Shown here: one piece after another, positions 15,363 through 23,670 of the stretch
How the letters are laid out: the number at the start of each line of letters is the position of its first letter
Numbering within the stretch: position 1 is the stretch's first letter
Assembly: GCA_963739005.1 (NCBI GenBank)
Contig: CAVTYQ010000008.1
Coordinates: 248,001-312,000 of the forward strand
Source: DASWJZ01 sp963739005
GTDB lineage: Bacteria; Pseudomonadota; Alphaproteobacteria; Rhizobiales; Afifellaceae
Reading direction: 5' to 3'
DNA: 64,000 bases
Program-made: the position numbers and the translations under genes
Notes under the pieces: generated by a model
What the model was told of the DNA's origin: nothing
Seen by the model: only the letters and a program-made list of their open reading frames with translations
The model's database searches: none

Positions 15363-17558
15363 TTGGCCTACGAGAATTTCAGCGTCGAGACCGACTCCGA
15401 CGGCATCGCGCTCGTCACCTGGGACATGCCGGGACGCTCGCTCAATGTCTTCACCGAGAAAGTGATGGACGAGCTTTCCGCGATCGTCGAGGCGATCGCC
15501 ACCGACGCGAGCGTGAAGGGCGCGATCATTCATTCCGGAAAGAAGGATCTTTCCGGCGGCGCCGACATCACCATGATCCACGGCCTGCTTTCGCAGTACC
15601 ACGCGCGTGCGAAGGGCGACGCGACGGCGGCCAAGAAGGAGCTGCTTGACGAATCCGCCCGCATGTCGCGGCTCTACCGGCGGTTGGAGACCTGCGGCAA
15701 GCCGTTCGTGGTTTGCGTCCAGGGCGTGTGCATGGGCGGCGCGACCGAGCTTGTGCTCGCCGCACACGGTCGCGTCATGGCCGACGACAAGGCCACGCGC
15801 ATGGCACTGCCGGAGGTGAAGATCGGAATCTTCCCGGGCGCCGGCGGCACACAGCGCGTCATGCGCATGGCCGACGCGCAGGCCGGACTCGAATACCTGC
15901 TGAAAGGCTCCGGCGTCGACGCCAAGCGCGCCAAGGCCATGAAGCTCGTCGACGAGATCGCGCCGCGCGAAAAGCTCGTCGAGACCGCGAAGGCGATGCT
16001 TGCCGCCGGGCTGAAGCCGGTGAAGCCCTGGGACGTGAAAGGCTGGAAGCCGGAGGGCGCCGCCCGCGTCTTCTCGCCGGCCGGGTTCCAGCTCTGGCCG
16101 GCGGCGAACGCGCTCTATCGCAAGGAGACCTACGACAATTACCCGGGCGCGCGATATTTGCTGCAGTCGGTCTTCGAGGGCCTGCAGCTTCCGATGGACG
16201 CGGCGCTCAAGGTCGAGAGCCGCTACTTCGCGCATGTCATGCAGACGAAAGAGGCGGCGGCGATGATCCGCTCGCTCTTCGTCTCCATGCAGGAACTGAA
16301 CAAGGGCGCGCGCCGTCCGCCGGCCGAACCGCAGCGCACGATCAAGAAGCTCGGCGTGCTCGGCGCGGGTTTCATGGGCGCTGGGATCGCCTACGTCTCG
16401 GCGCAGGCCGGCATCGACGTCGTGCTTCTCGACCGTGACATGCCTTCCGCCGAGAAGGGAAAGGCGCATTCCGATGCGCTCACCGCCAAGGCGGTGCAGC
16501 GCGGATCGATGAGCGCGGAGGAGAAGGATGCGCTTCTCTCCCGCATCACGCCGACGGCGGATTTCGCCGAGCTCAAAGGCGCCGACCTCGTCATCGAGGC
16601 GGTGTTCGAGGAGCGCGGCGTCAAGGCCGAGGCGACGAAGAGCGCGGCGGCAGAGCTTTCCAGCGACGCGATCTTCGCCTCGAACACCTCGACGCTGCCG
16701 ATCACCTCGCTCGCCGAGACCTACAAGGACCCGGGAAAATTCATCGGCATCCACTTCTTCTCGCCGGTCGACCGCATGATGCTGGTCGAGATCATCATGG
16801 GCAAGAAGACCGGCGACCAAGCGCTCGCGACCGCGCTCGACTACGTGCGCCAGATCAGGAAGACGCCGATCGTCGTCAACGACAGCCGCGGCTTCTACGC
16901 CAACCGCTGCGTGATGGCCTATATCCTCGAAGGACATCTGATGCTGACGGAGGGCGTTCCGGCGGCGATGATCGAGAATTGCGCGCGCGCCGCCGGCATG
17001 CCGGTCGGGCCGCTTTCGCTGACCGACGAGATCGGCGTCGACCTCGCCTGGAAGATCCTGCAGGCGACGAAGAAGGACGCCGGCACCGAAATCCTGATCG
17101 ACCCGCGGCAGGAGAAACTCCTGGAAGAGCTGGTGGTGAAGCGCGAGCGCTTCGGCCGCAAGAACTCGAAGGGCTTCTACGATTATGCCGGCCGCGAGAA
17201 ATCGCTCTGGCCAGGGCTTGCCGAAATCGCGCCGCCGAAGAGCGGCGACGATTTCTCCGCGGCCGAACTGAAGGAGCGCCTCCTCGTCACGCAGGCGCTC
17301 GAAGCGTCGCGCACCGTCGAGGAAGGCGTCATCACCGATCCGCGCGAGGCGGACGTCGGCTCGATCCTCGGCTTCGGCTTCGCGCCTTATACCGGCGGCA
17401 CGCTCTCCTACATCGACGGCATGGGCGCGGAGAAATTCGTGGAGCTCGCGGACTTTCTCGCGGCGCGACACGGCGCGCGCTTCCTGCCGAACAAAGAGCT
17501 GAAGGCGATGGCGGCGAAGGGCGAGAGCTTCTATGGCGCCGCGACTTCGCAGAGTTAG
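15363..17558 (+). CDS. fadJ: Multifunctional 3-hydroxyacyl-CoA dehydrogenase / enoyl-CoA hydratase (FadJ/FadB alpha subunit)
   Basis: 731-residue fusion enzyme: N-terminal crotonase domain (hydratase; oxyanion region SGGADITMIHG near 60 and GGATELVLAAHG near 120), then an NAD-binding 3-hydroxyacyl-CoA dehydrogenase domain beginning LGVLGAGFMGAGIAYVSAQA (about 331) with the catalytic His in GIHFFSPVDRM, and two C-terminal dehydrogenase domains. The start is probably TTG 15363: it has GGAGG 6 bp upstream and gives the family N-terminus LAYENFSVETD; ATG 15279 would translate part of the repeat. It performs hydration and oxidation in beta-oxidation with the preceding thiolase. Confidence 0.92.
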   Translation: MAYENFSVETDSDGIALVTWDMPGRSLNVFTEKVMDELSAIVEAIATDASVKGAIIHSGKKDLSGGADITMIHGLLSQYHARAKGDATAAKKELLDESARMSRLYRRLETCGKPFVVCVQGVCMGGATELVLAAHGRVMADDKATRMALPEVKIGIFPGAGGTQRVMRMADAQAGLEYLLKGSGVDAKRAKAMKLVDEIAPREKLVETAKAMLAAGLKPVKPWDVKGWKPEGAARVFSPAGFQLWPAANALYRKETYDNYPGARYLLQSVFEGLQLPMDAALKVESRYFAHVMQTKEAAAMIRSLFVSMQELNKGARRPPAEPQRTIKKLGVLGAGFMGAGIAYVSAQAGIDVVLLDRDMPSAEKGKAHSDALTAKAVQRGSMSAEEKDALLSRITPTADFAELKGADLVIEAVFEERGVKAEATKSAAAELSSDAIFASNTSTLPITSLAETYKDPGKFIGIHFFSPVDRMMLVEIIMGKKTGDQALATALDYVRQIRKTPIVVNDSRGFYANRCVMAYILEGHLMLTEGVPAAMIENCARAAGMPVGPLSLTDEIGVDLAWKILQATKKDAGTEILIDPRQEKLLEELVVKRERFGRKNSKGFYDYAGREKSLWPGLAEIAPPKSGDDFSAAELKERLLVTQALEASRTVEEGVITDPREADVGSILGFGFAPYTGGTLSYIDGMGAEKFVELADFLAARHGARFLPNKELKAMAAKGESFYGAATSQS

Positions 17559-17641
17559 TCCCGCAATCAACAGGCGCCTTTCTTTCCAGGTTCCAGGTCC
17601 TTGCAAAAGGACTATATTCCTGCGGATTCGGGGAGAAGTGG

Positions 17642-18310
17642 ATGTGGAGCCACGAGTCCGTCTGGGCCGCGATCGACGCGCTCGCCGCGCGGAACAGCAT
17701 GAGCGCCTCCGGGCTCGCCAAGAAGGCCGGGCTCGACCCGACCGCCTTCAATCCTTCCAAGCGGCACGGCGCCGACAAGCGCCCGCGCTGGCCGTCGACG
17801 GAATCGATCGCGAAAGTCCTCGCGGCAACCGGTGAGACGCTCGAAGGATTCGTCGGGCTGGCGAAGTCGAAGGAGCGCGGACCGCTCCGCTCGCCGAGCG
17901 CGCGCGACACCTTTCGCAACGCGTTTCGCCAGGTGCCGCTCCTCGGCCTCGCGCAAGCCGGCGCCGGCGGCTTCTTCGATGACGGCGGCTTTCCAGCCGG
18001 CCAGGGCTGGGACGAGATCGCCTTTCCGGGCTTGAAGGACGAAAGCGCCTACGCGCTGGAGGTCTCCGGCGATTCCATGCTGCCGCTCTACCGCGACGGC
18101 GACGTGATCATCGTCTCTCCCGCCGCCCGCATCCGCAAGGGCGACCGCGTCGTGGTCAGAACGATGGGCGGCGAGGTGATGGCGAAGATCCTGAAGAGAA
18201 AGACCACGACCGAGATGGAGCTCACCTCGCTCAACCCGGCGCACGGCGAGCGCACGGTCGCGATCCGCGACATCGACTGGATGGCGCGCATCCTCTGGGC
18301 AAGCCAGTAG
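17642..18310 (+). CDS. S24/LexA-like helix-turn-helix transcriptional regulator
   Basis: 222-residue XRE-type HTH (about 1-70, unusual in being followed by STESIAKVLAATGETLEGF) joined to a C-terminal S24 peptidase fold. The Ser of the Ser-Lys dyad lies in VSGDSMLPLYRDGD and the Lys in GGEVMAKILKRK. An AGAGG stretch near residue 102 lies where LexA-type proteins are cut. The start has GGGGAGAA upstream. Family members are stress- or SOS-linked phage-repressor-like regulators. No prophage is adjacent, so a housekeeping role is likely, but targets are unknown. Confidence 0.87.
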   Translation: MWSHESVWAAIDALAARNSMSASGLAKKAGLDPTAFNPSKRHGADKRPRWPSTESIAKVLAATGETLEGFVGLAKSKERGPLRSPSARDTFRNAFRQVPLLGLAQAGAGGFFDDGGFPAGQGWDEIAFPGLKDESAYALEVSGDSMLPLYRDGDVIIVSPAARIRKGDRVVVRTMGGEVMAKILKRKTTTEMELTSLNPAHGERTVAIRDIDWMARILWASQ

Positions 18311-18366
18311 CCGGCTGAACTTCGCGTCTTGGACATTCGCGCCCGGCGGGGGCATCATCGCGGGCC

Positions 18367-19110
18367 ATGATTCGCGCGATCTCGCTTGCGCTTCTCTGCG
18401 CCGCTTCGTTCGCCGTCGTCTACTGGACAATGGCGCCGGGTGCGCCGGAGGCCGTCGCGCCAGCGCCGCTTGGGTCGAGCGAGCCGAAGACGCCGACCGC
18501 CGCGGATGCCGCCGCCTCGGTCGCCGCCGAGCCGTCGCTCCTTGCGCTTCGAACCGAGACCACTGGGCAGCCGCAGTCTTCAGAGCCGGTCGCGGTGCGG
18601 AACGTGACGCCGGCGAACATGACCGCGGCACCGCCCGTCACGGGGCCGCTTGCGCGGGTCGAGCAACCCGTCGCGGAGAAGCCGACGCCGAAGCAGGAGG
18701 CGCGGCGCGGGCGGCTCTTCAATCCGGTGGTCGTCTCCGCCGGGACGATCAAGGCGGGCGACCACGAAATCCGGCTTGCGGGCATCGCGGTCACGAAGAC
18801 CGACCGAAGCTGCGGCGACGGCGCAGACGCCTGGCCCTGCGGCCGGCTGGCGCGGGCAGCGCTCCGCAGCTTCATCCACGGGCGCGCGATCGAGTGCGAA
18901 ATTCCGGCAGGCGCCGATGCGATCCCGAACCCGGCGCGCTGCCTGGTCGGCGGCGACGACATTTCCGAATGGCTGGTCGCGCAAGGCTGGGCGAAACGAA
19001 GCGGCGGCGATTACGCCGACGCAGAGAAGACCGCGAAGGACGGCAAGCTCGGCCTCTTCGCCGACGCCCGCCCCGACGCTCAGCCGGACGAGGTCACGGC
19101 GCGGCGCTGA
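18367..19110 (+). CDS. Thermonuclease (SNase-like) family protein, membrane-anchored or secreted
   Basis: 247 residues: an N-terminal hydrophobic anchor/signal (about 5-22), an Ala/Pro-rich linker to about 110, then a staphylococcal-nuclease-like OB fold (about 117-238) with IKAGDHEIRLAGIAVTK, PCGRLARAALRSF and the tail EWLVAQGWAKRSGGDYADAE. The usual SNase active-site Arg/Glu set is not obviously complete, so nuclease activity is uncertain. Its last 31 bp overlap the convergent lysK end (19080-19110). Confidence 0.78.
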   Translation: MIRAISLALLCAASFAVVYWTMAPGAPEAVAPAPLGSSEPKTPTAADAAASVAAEPSLLALRTETTGQPQSSEPVAVRNVTPANMTAAPPVTGPLARVEQPVAEKPTPKQEARRGRLFNPVVVSAGTIKAGDHEIRLAGIAVTKTDRSCGDGADAWPCGRLARAALRSFIHGRAIECEIPAGADAIPNPARCLVGGDDISEWLVAQGWAKRSGGDYADAEKTAKDGKLGLFADARPDAQPDEVTARR

Positions 19111-20741
19111 GCGAGCGCGCCCGACAGCGCCTTCTTAATCAGCGCGCGCGTCTCCGGAATTCCGAAGATCGCCACGAACGAGCCGAAGCGGGGCCCGCGC
19201 TCCTGTCCGAGCAAAAGCTCGTAGAGCATCGCGAACCAGGTGAGCGCCACGCCCGGCCGCTCGCCGGCTTCCTTCGGCGGCGTCTGGTAGCGCTCGAAGG
19301 AGCGGCCGATGTCGTAGACCGTGATCTGGATCGCCTCCGCATCGGCGTCGGCGGGGAGGCGCGCGAGCGCCGCGTCGAGCGCTTCGAGCGCCTCGCGCTC
19401 GACCGCGTCAGGGGCGCGGAAGCGCTTCGTCGGCTTCACGAAGTCATGGTAGTAGCGCACCGCGTATTGGACGAGGCGGTCGAGCACCGGCTCGCTCGCC
19501 TTGGTCACGCCGGGCCGATGCCGCGTGATGAAGCCCCAGAGGATGTCGGCGTCCTCGGTGTTCGATGCGCTCGCGAGATTTAAGAGCATCGAGAACGGCA
19601 CCGGTATCGACTCGTCCGGCGGATGACCGGAGTGGAGGTGCCACACGGGATTTGAGAGCTGGCTCGGCGTGTCCTGACGCGGAAAGGCGTCGAGGAACTG
19701 GAAATAGTCGTCGACGGCGCGCGGGATCACGTCGAAGTAGAGCCGCTTCGCCGCGCGCGGCTTCTGGAACATGAAGAGCGACAGGCTCTCGGGCGAGGCG
19801 TAGTTCAGCCAGTCGTCGATGGTCAGCCCGTTCCCCTTCGACTTCGAGATCTTCTGCCCGTTCTCGTCGAGGAAGAGCTCGTAGTTGAAGCCGTCCGGCG
19901 GCGTGCCGCCGAGCGCCTTGCAGACCTTGGAGGAGAGCGTGACGGAATCGATCAAGTCCTTCCCCGACATCTCGTAGTCGACGCCGAGCGCCACCCAGCG
20001 AAGCGCCCAGTCCGCTTTCCACTGGCATTTCACGCGACCGCCGGTGACGAGCGTCGTCACCTCCTCGCCGGTTTCCGGATCGATGTAGATGATGGTGCCG
20101 GCATTTGGGTCGCGCGCGATCGTCGGCACCTGCAACACGATGCCGGTGCGCGGGCTGATCGGCAGGAAGGGCGAATAGGTGGCGCGGCGTTCCGGCCCGA
20201 GCGTCGGCAGGATGATCGCCTTCACCTCGTCGTAGTGCGCGAGCATCGTCAGAAGCGTCTTGTCGAGGCGGCCTGAGCGATAGGTCTCCGTCGCGCTCAT
20301 GAACTCGTATTCGAAGCCGAAACGATCGAGGAAGGCGCGAAGGCGCGCATTGTTGCCGGCGCCGAAGGAGGGATACTTGTCGGTGAAGGGATCCGGCACC
20401 TCGGTCAGCGGCCTGCCGAGCCAGGCCGTCAGCATTTCCGGGTTCGGCACGTTGTCGGGCACCTTGCGGAGCCCGTCCATGTCGTCGGAGAAGCAGACAA
20501 GCCGCGTCGGCACGCTATCGTCGGTCAGGACGCGGAAGGCGTGGCGCACCATCGCGGTCCGCGCCACCTCGCCGAACGTCCCGATATGCGGCAGGCCGGA
20601 CGGGCCGTAACCGGTCTCGAACAGGATCTCGCCTTTTGACCCCTTTCGCTCCCAGCGCGGGATGAGCTTCCTCGCCTCCTCGAAAGGCCAGGCCTTGGAG
20701 ACGCGCGCTGATTCGAGCCATTCGGCCGGGAATTCGCTCAT
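19080..20741 (-). CDS. lysK: Class I lysine--tRNA ligase
   Basis: 553-residue class I LysRS, the archaeal-type enzyme used by many alphaproteobacteria instead of class II LysS. The HIGH-like motif is GPSGLPHIGT (near residue 42) and the KMSKS-like motif is KISKSKGNG (near residue 292). The start is the ATG at 20741 (MSEFPAEWLESARV); a codon nine residues upstream is possible but lacks support. It charges tRNA-Lys in the cytoplasm. Monocistronic, convergent with the nuclease gene. Confidence 0.93.
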   Translation of the reverse strand: MSEFPAEWLESARVSKAWPFEEARKLIPRWERKGSKGEILFETGYGPSGLPHIGTFGEVARTAMVRHAFRVLTDDSVPTRLVCFSDDMDGLRKVPDNVPNPEMLTAWLGRPLTEVPDPFTDKYPSFGAGNNARLRAFLDRFGFEYEFMSATETYRSGRLDKTLLTMLAHYDEVKAIILPTLGPERRATYSPFLPISPRTGIVLQVPTIARDPNAGTIIYIDPETGEEVTTLVTGGRVKCQWKADWALRWVALGVDYEMSGKDLIDSVTLSSKVCKALGGTPPDGFNYELFLDENGQKISKSKGNGLTIDDWLNYASPESLSLFMFQKPRAAKRLYFDVIPRAVDDYFQFLDAFPRQDTPSQLSNPVWHLHSGHPPDESIPVPFSMLLNLASASNTEDADILWGFITRHRPGVTKASEPVLDRLVQYAVRYYHDFVKPTKRFRAPDAVEREALEALDAALARLPADADAEAIQITVYDIGRSFERYQTPPKEAGERPGVALTWFAMLYELLLGQERGPRFGSFVAIFGIPETRALIKKALSGALAQRRAVTSSG

Positions 20742-20933
20742 GACCTCTAGAGATTTGGACAGCCGCAATCGTCACTGACCGGCGGCGGGCGGACCTTAGA
20801 GTCCACACAAGGGGGAATCAACGTGGGCCCTTCACGCCCACCACGGCGCCAGCATTCACGATGATGTTGGCATTCTTGCGCTTTTTCGGGGCGGCGGACA
20901 TAGCATCCACGGCAACGCGCTTCGGGTGACGGC

Positions 20934-21746
20934 ATGCGATCGAAGAAACTCTCCGTCCTTCTTCTTGCAGCGGCGCTTTTGACGGCGGGAGGACCCGCAT
21001 CGGCCGCCGCGTGCGGCGACGACGCCTCCGGGTTCGACGCCTGGGTCAGAAGCTTCAAGGAGGATGCGCTGGCGCAAGACATCTCGCGGAAGACCGTCGC
21101 GTCGCTCTCCGGCGTCCGCTACAGCACGGCGACGATCCAGCTCGACCGCAACCAGCACGTCTTCAAGCAGAGCTTCGCCGAGTTCTCCGGCCGCATGATC
21201 CCGCCGCGGATGGCGCGCGCCAGGAGCCAGCTTAAGAAGAACGCCGGCGTGCTCGCGAACATCGAGGACGCGTTCGGCGTGCCGAAGGAGATCGTCGTCG
21301 CGATCTGGGGCCTGGAGACGGATTTCGGCGCGGTCAGCAACAACAATTCGGTGCTCTCCGCCGTCGCGACGCTCGCCTACGACTGCCGCCGCTCAGACTT
21401 CTTCCGCGGTCAGCTGATCGACGCGCTCCGCGTCATCGATCGCGGCGACCTGACGCCTAGCGAGATGGTGGGCGGGCTCCACGGCGAGATCGGGCAGACG
21501 CAGTTCCTGCCGTCCTCCTACGCTGCCTTCGCGGTCGATTTCGACGGCGACGGCCACGCCGACCTGATCCGCTCGACCGCCGACGTGCTCGCCTCGACCG
21601 CGAACTATCTGAAGGGCCACGGCTGGAAGAAGGGCGCGAGCTGGATGCCGGGCAAGCCCAACTTCGCCGTCATCAAGGCGTGGAACAAGAGCGACGTCTA
21701 CTCGCGCACGGTGGCGGAGTTCGCGCGAAAACTTGCGGCAGGCTGA
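20934..21746 (+). CDS. Lytic murein transglycosylase (MltB-like)
   Basis: 270-residue secreted enzyme with a signal peptide ending near ASAAACGDD (about residue 27). The MltB-type catalytic Glu is in IWGLETDFGAVSNN (about 125), followed by HGEIGQTQFLPSSYAAFAVD, where the second conserved block sits, and FDGDGHADL. It lacks the C-terminal peptidoglycan-binding domain found in longer relatives, so length is at the short end of the family. It cleaves peptidoglycan glycan strands in the periplasm. Stands alone, divergent from lysK. Confidence 0.9.
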   Translation: MRSKKLSVLLLAAALLTAGGPASAAACGDDASGFDAWVRSFKEDALAQDISRKTVASLSGVRYSTATIQLDRNQHVFKQSFAEFSGRMIPPRMARARSQLKKNAGVLANIEDAFGVPKEIVVAIWGLETDFGAVSNNNSVLSAVATLAYDCRRSDFFRGQLIDALRVIDRGDLTPSEMVGGLHGEIGQTQFLPSSYAAFAVDFDGDGHADLIRSTADVLASTANYLKGHGWKKGASWMPGKPNFAVIKAWNKSDVYSRTVAEFARKLAAG

Positions 21747-21795
21747 GCACGATTGGCGAATCCTTCTCTCTAGGGAGGGGGATCCGGTTCGCGCG

Positions 21796-22698
21796 TCAGA
21801 ACAGCCCCACCGGGAAATACCTGAGATAAAGCTCCTCGTAGGTGCCGGCGCGGTAGACCTCGCGGAGCGCGTAATCGATAGCGAATTTCAGATCGCGGTC
21901 CTCCGCCTTCATGACGATCGCAAGGCCGGCGCCGAAATAACGGTCGTCGAGATAGGCGCCGCCGGAGAAGCGGCAGCAATCCTCCGATTGCGGACCGTTC
22001 AGCCAGAAAGAAAGGCTCAGCGCATCGCCGAAGACGGCGTCGAGCTTTCCCTCCTTGAGTTCAATGAGCGGCGTCGCCATCCGATTGAAGCAGGCGACGT
22101 GCATGTCCGGGAAGAAATGCGCCAGATAGGAGGCGTGGGCGGAGCCGCAGACCGCGCCGACGAAACCCTTGGGCGATGGCGGGCCAAGATCGAAGGCCGC
22201 GTCCTTGCGCGCAACGAAGCGGCCGGGAATCTTGAGATATGCCTGGCTCGCGATCAGCCCTTCGGCCGGCGCCCGCTCCACGTCGAAGCCGGCGATGATG
22301 GCGTTGCCGGTGCCATCCTTCAGCCCGGCGATCAGGGTGTCGAAGGGGCGCGTCTGGATGGCGCACTGAACCTTGAGCGCATCGCATACCGCCTCCGCGA
22401 GATCGACGTCGAAGCCGATCAGCACACCGCGCCGGTCGCGGAAGGCGAAGGGCGGGAAGTCGTCGGTCGTCAGGAAGCGGATGGCGCCGATCTCTTCCGT
22501 CGAGGGCCGCTCGATGCGCGAGCGCGGGTCCCAGAAATTCGGGATGACGACGGACTCCGCCGAAGGCGGCGCGGCGGGCGCCTGAGCGGCCGGCGCCTGC
22601 GCGGCGAGACGCGACGCGGGCAAGACGAGGACGCAAAGGGCGGCAAGGAGAAGCGGCAGGCGCACGATCGGTTCCGGAGGATTCGCGAAGCGTCGCAT
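21796..22698 (-). CDS. Periplasmic amino-acid-type ABC substrate-binding protein (SBP family 3)
   Basis: 300 residues with a signal peptide (MRRFANPPEPIVRLPLLLAA ... ASRLAAQ), a short Ala/Pro linker and a family 3 binding domain with FLTTDDFPPFAFRDRRGVLI, GFDVDLAEAVCDALKVQCAI and DAVFGDALSLSFWL. Start is the ATG at 22698, immediately ahead of the signal peptide; the frame is open upstream but without family features. No permease or ATPase lies beside it, so it is an orphan binding protein whose transporter is elsewhere, or it has a sensory role. Confidence 0.85.
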   Translation of the reverse strand: MRRFANPPEPIVRLPLLLAALCVLVLPASRLAAQAPAAQAPAAPPSAESVVIPNFWDPRSRIERPSTEEIGAIRFLTTDDFPPFAFRDRRGVLIGFDVDLAEAVCDALKVQCAIQTRPFDTLIAGLKDGTGNAIIAGFDVERAPAEGLIASQAYLKIPGRFVARKDAAFDLGPPSPKGFVGAVCGSAHASYLAHFFPDMHVACFNRMATPLIELKEGKLDAVFGDALSLSFWLNGPQSEDCCRFSGGAYLDDRYFGAGLAIVMKAEDRDLKFAIDYALREVYRAGTYEELYLRYFPVGLF

Positions 22699-22752
22699 TG
22701 TCGCCCGTTCTCCCCTAAACGGAAAGGGCGAAGGGGACGCGAAGGAGGAGAC

Positions 22753-23358
22753 GTGCTCGACGGCGCCCTGCGGAGGCTGATCGCAACGCCGCTCGACCGG
22801 TTCGGGCGGGCGCTCGCGGATCGCGGCGTCAAGGCCGACCACGTCACCTGGGCGGGTTTTGCGCTCGGGCTACTGGCGGCGAGTGCGATCGCGGCGCGAC
22901 TCTATCTCCTCGGCCTCGCCCTCATCCTCGTGAGCCGGCTCTTTGACGGGCTCGACGGCGCGATCGCCCGCGCCAGCACCAAGACCGACCGCGGCGGCTT
23001 CCTCGACATCGTCCTCGACTTCGCCTTCTACGGCGCGATCCCGCTCGGCTTCGCGCTCGCCGATCCGGCGAGGAACGCGGTCGCGGCGGCGACGCTGCTC
23101 TTCGCCTTCTACGCCAACGGCGCGAGCTTCCTCGCCTATGCCGTGATGGCGGAGAAGCGGAAGCTTTCGACCGAAGCGCGCGGCGCGAAGTCGCTCTATT
23201 TCACGACCGGACTCGCAGAGGCGACGGAGACGATCGCCGTCTTCGTGCTCTTCTGCCTCCTGCCCTTCGCGTTTCCGCCGATCGCCTATGTCTTCGCGGC
23301 GATCACGCTGGTGACGACCGGCGCGCGGATTCTGCTGGCGCTCAGGACGCTCGCCTGA
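22753..23358 (+). CDS. CDP-alcohol phosphatidyltransferase family protein
   Basis: 201-residue integral membrane enzyme with the CDP-alcohol signature D-x2-DG-x2-AR-x7-G-x3-D-x3-D, read from DGLDGAIARAS and GGFLDIVLDF (about residues 67-91), and about five to six hydrophobic segments. The GTG at 22753 is chosen because AAGGAGGAG lies directly upstream. It transfers a phosphatidyl group from CDP-diacylglycerol to an alcohol; which alcohol is not clear. It diverges from the binding-protein gene with about 54 bp between starts. Confidence 0.88.
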   Translation: MLDGALRRLIATPLDRFGRALADRGVKADHVTWAGFALGLLAASAIAARLYLLGLALILVSRLFDGLDGAIARASTKTDRGGFLDIVLDFAFYGAIPLGFALADPARNAVAAATLLFAFYANGASFLAYAVMAEKRKLSTEARGAKSLYFTTGLAEATETIAVFVLFCLLPFAFPPIAYVFAAITLVTTGARILLALRTLA

Positions 23359-23614
23359 GGCGCCGCTGCAGCTGGCCTTTCGAGACACCGGCCGATTGCG
23401 TCCGCGCGCGGCGACGCTCGAAGCCCGCGAGCGCAAAGCTCACGACCGCGACGAGAAGAAAGAGCGCCGTCACGAGCCATTCGGCCTCGCCGCTTCCACC
23501 GTCCGGCTCGGCGTCGAAAAGCATCTCGATCCACTGCGGCCAGAGGGAGGAGACGAAGGCGAGAGCGGCTCCCACCGCGCCCGACGCCAGCTCGATCCAG
23601 ATCCGTGCTTTCAT
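23342..23614 (-). CDS. Small two-pass membrane protein of unknown function
   Basis: 90-residue protein with two hydrophobic segments (about 8-27 and 47-67) separated by a short acidic loop (WIEMLFDAEPDGGSGEAEW) and ending in a basic cytosolic tail rich in Arg. The ATG at 23614 fits the hydrophobic topology; the frame runs open upstream. It overlaps the convergent phosphatidyltransferase by 17 bp. I do not recognise a named family with confidence. Confidence 0.6.
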   Translation of the reverse strand: MKARIWIELASGAVGAALAFVSSLWPQWIEMLFDAEPDGGSGEAEWLVTALFLLVAVVSFALAGFERRRARTQSAGVSKGQLQRRLRRAS

Positions 23615-23670
23615 TTTGCCCTCCGACCTTCCCAAGCGTTGGAACCTCCGTCCGCGTTGCGCGGACGGCT

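Noticed and set aside
15288..17606. A 772-codon open frame opposite fadJ
   Set aside because: It is the reverse-strand shadow of a GC-rich gene; no domain is recognisable.
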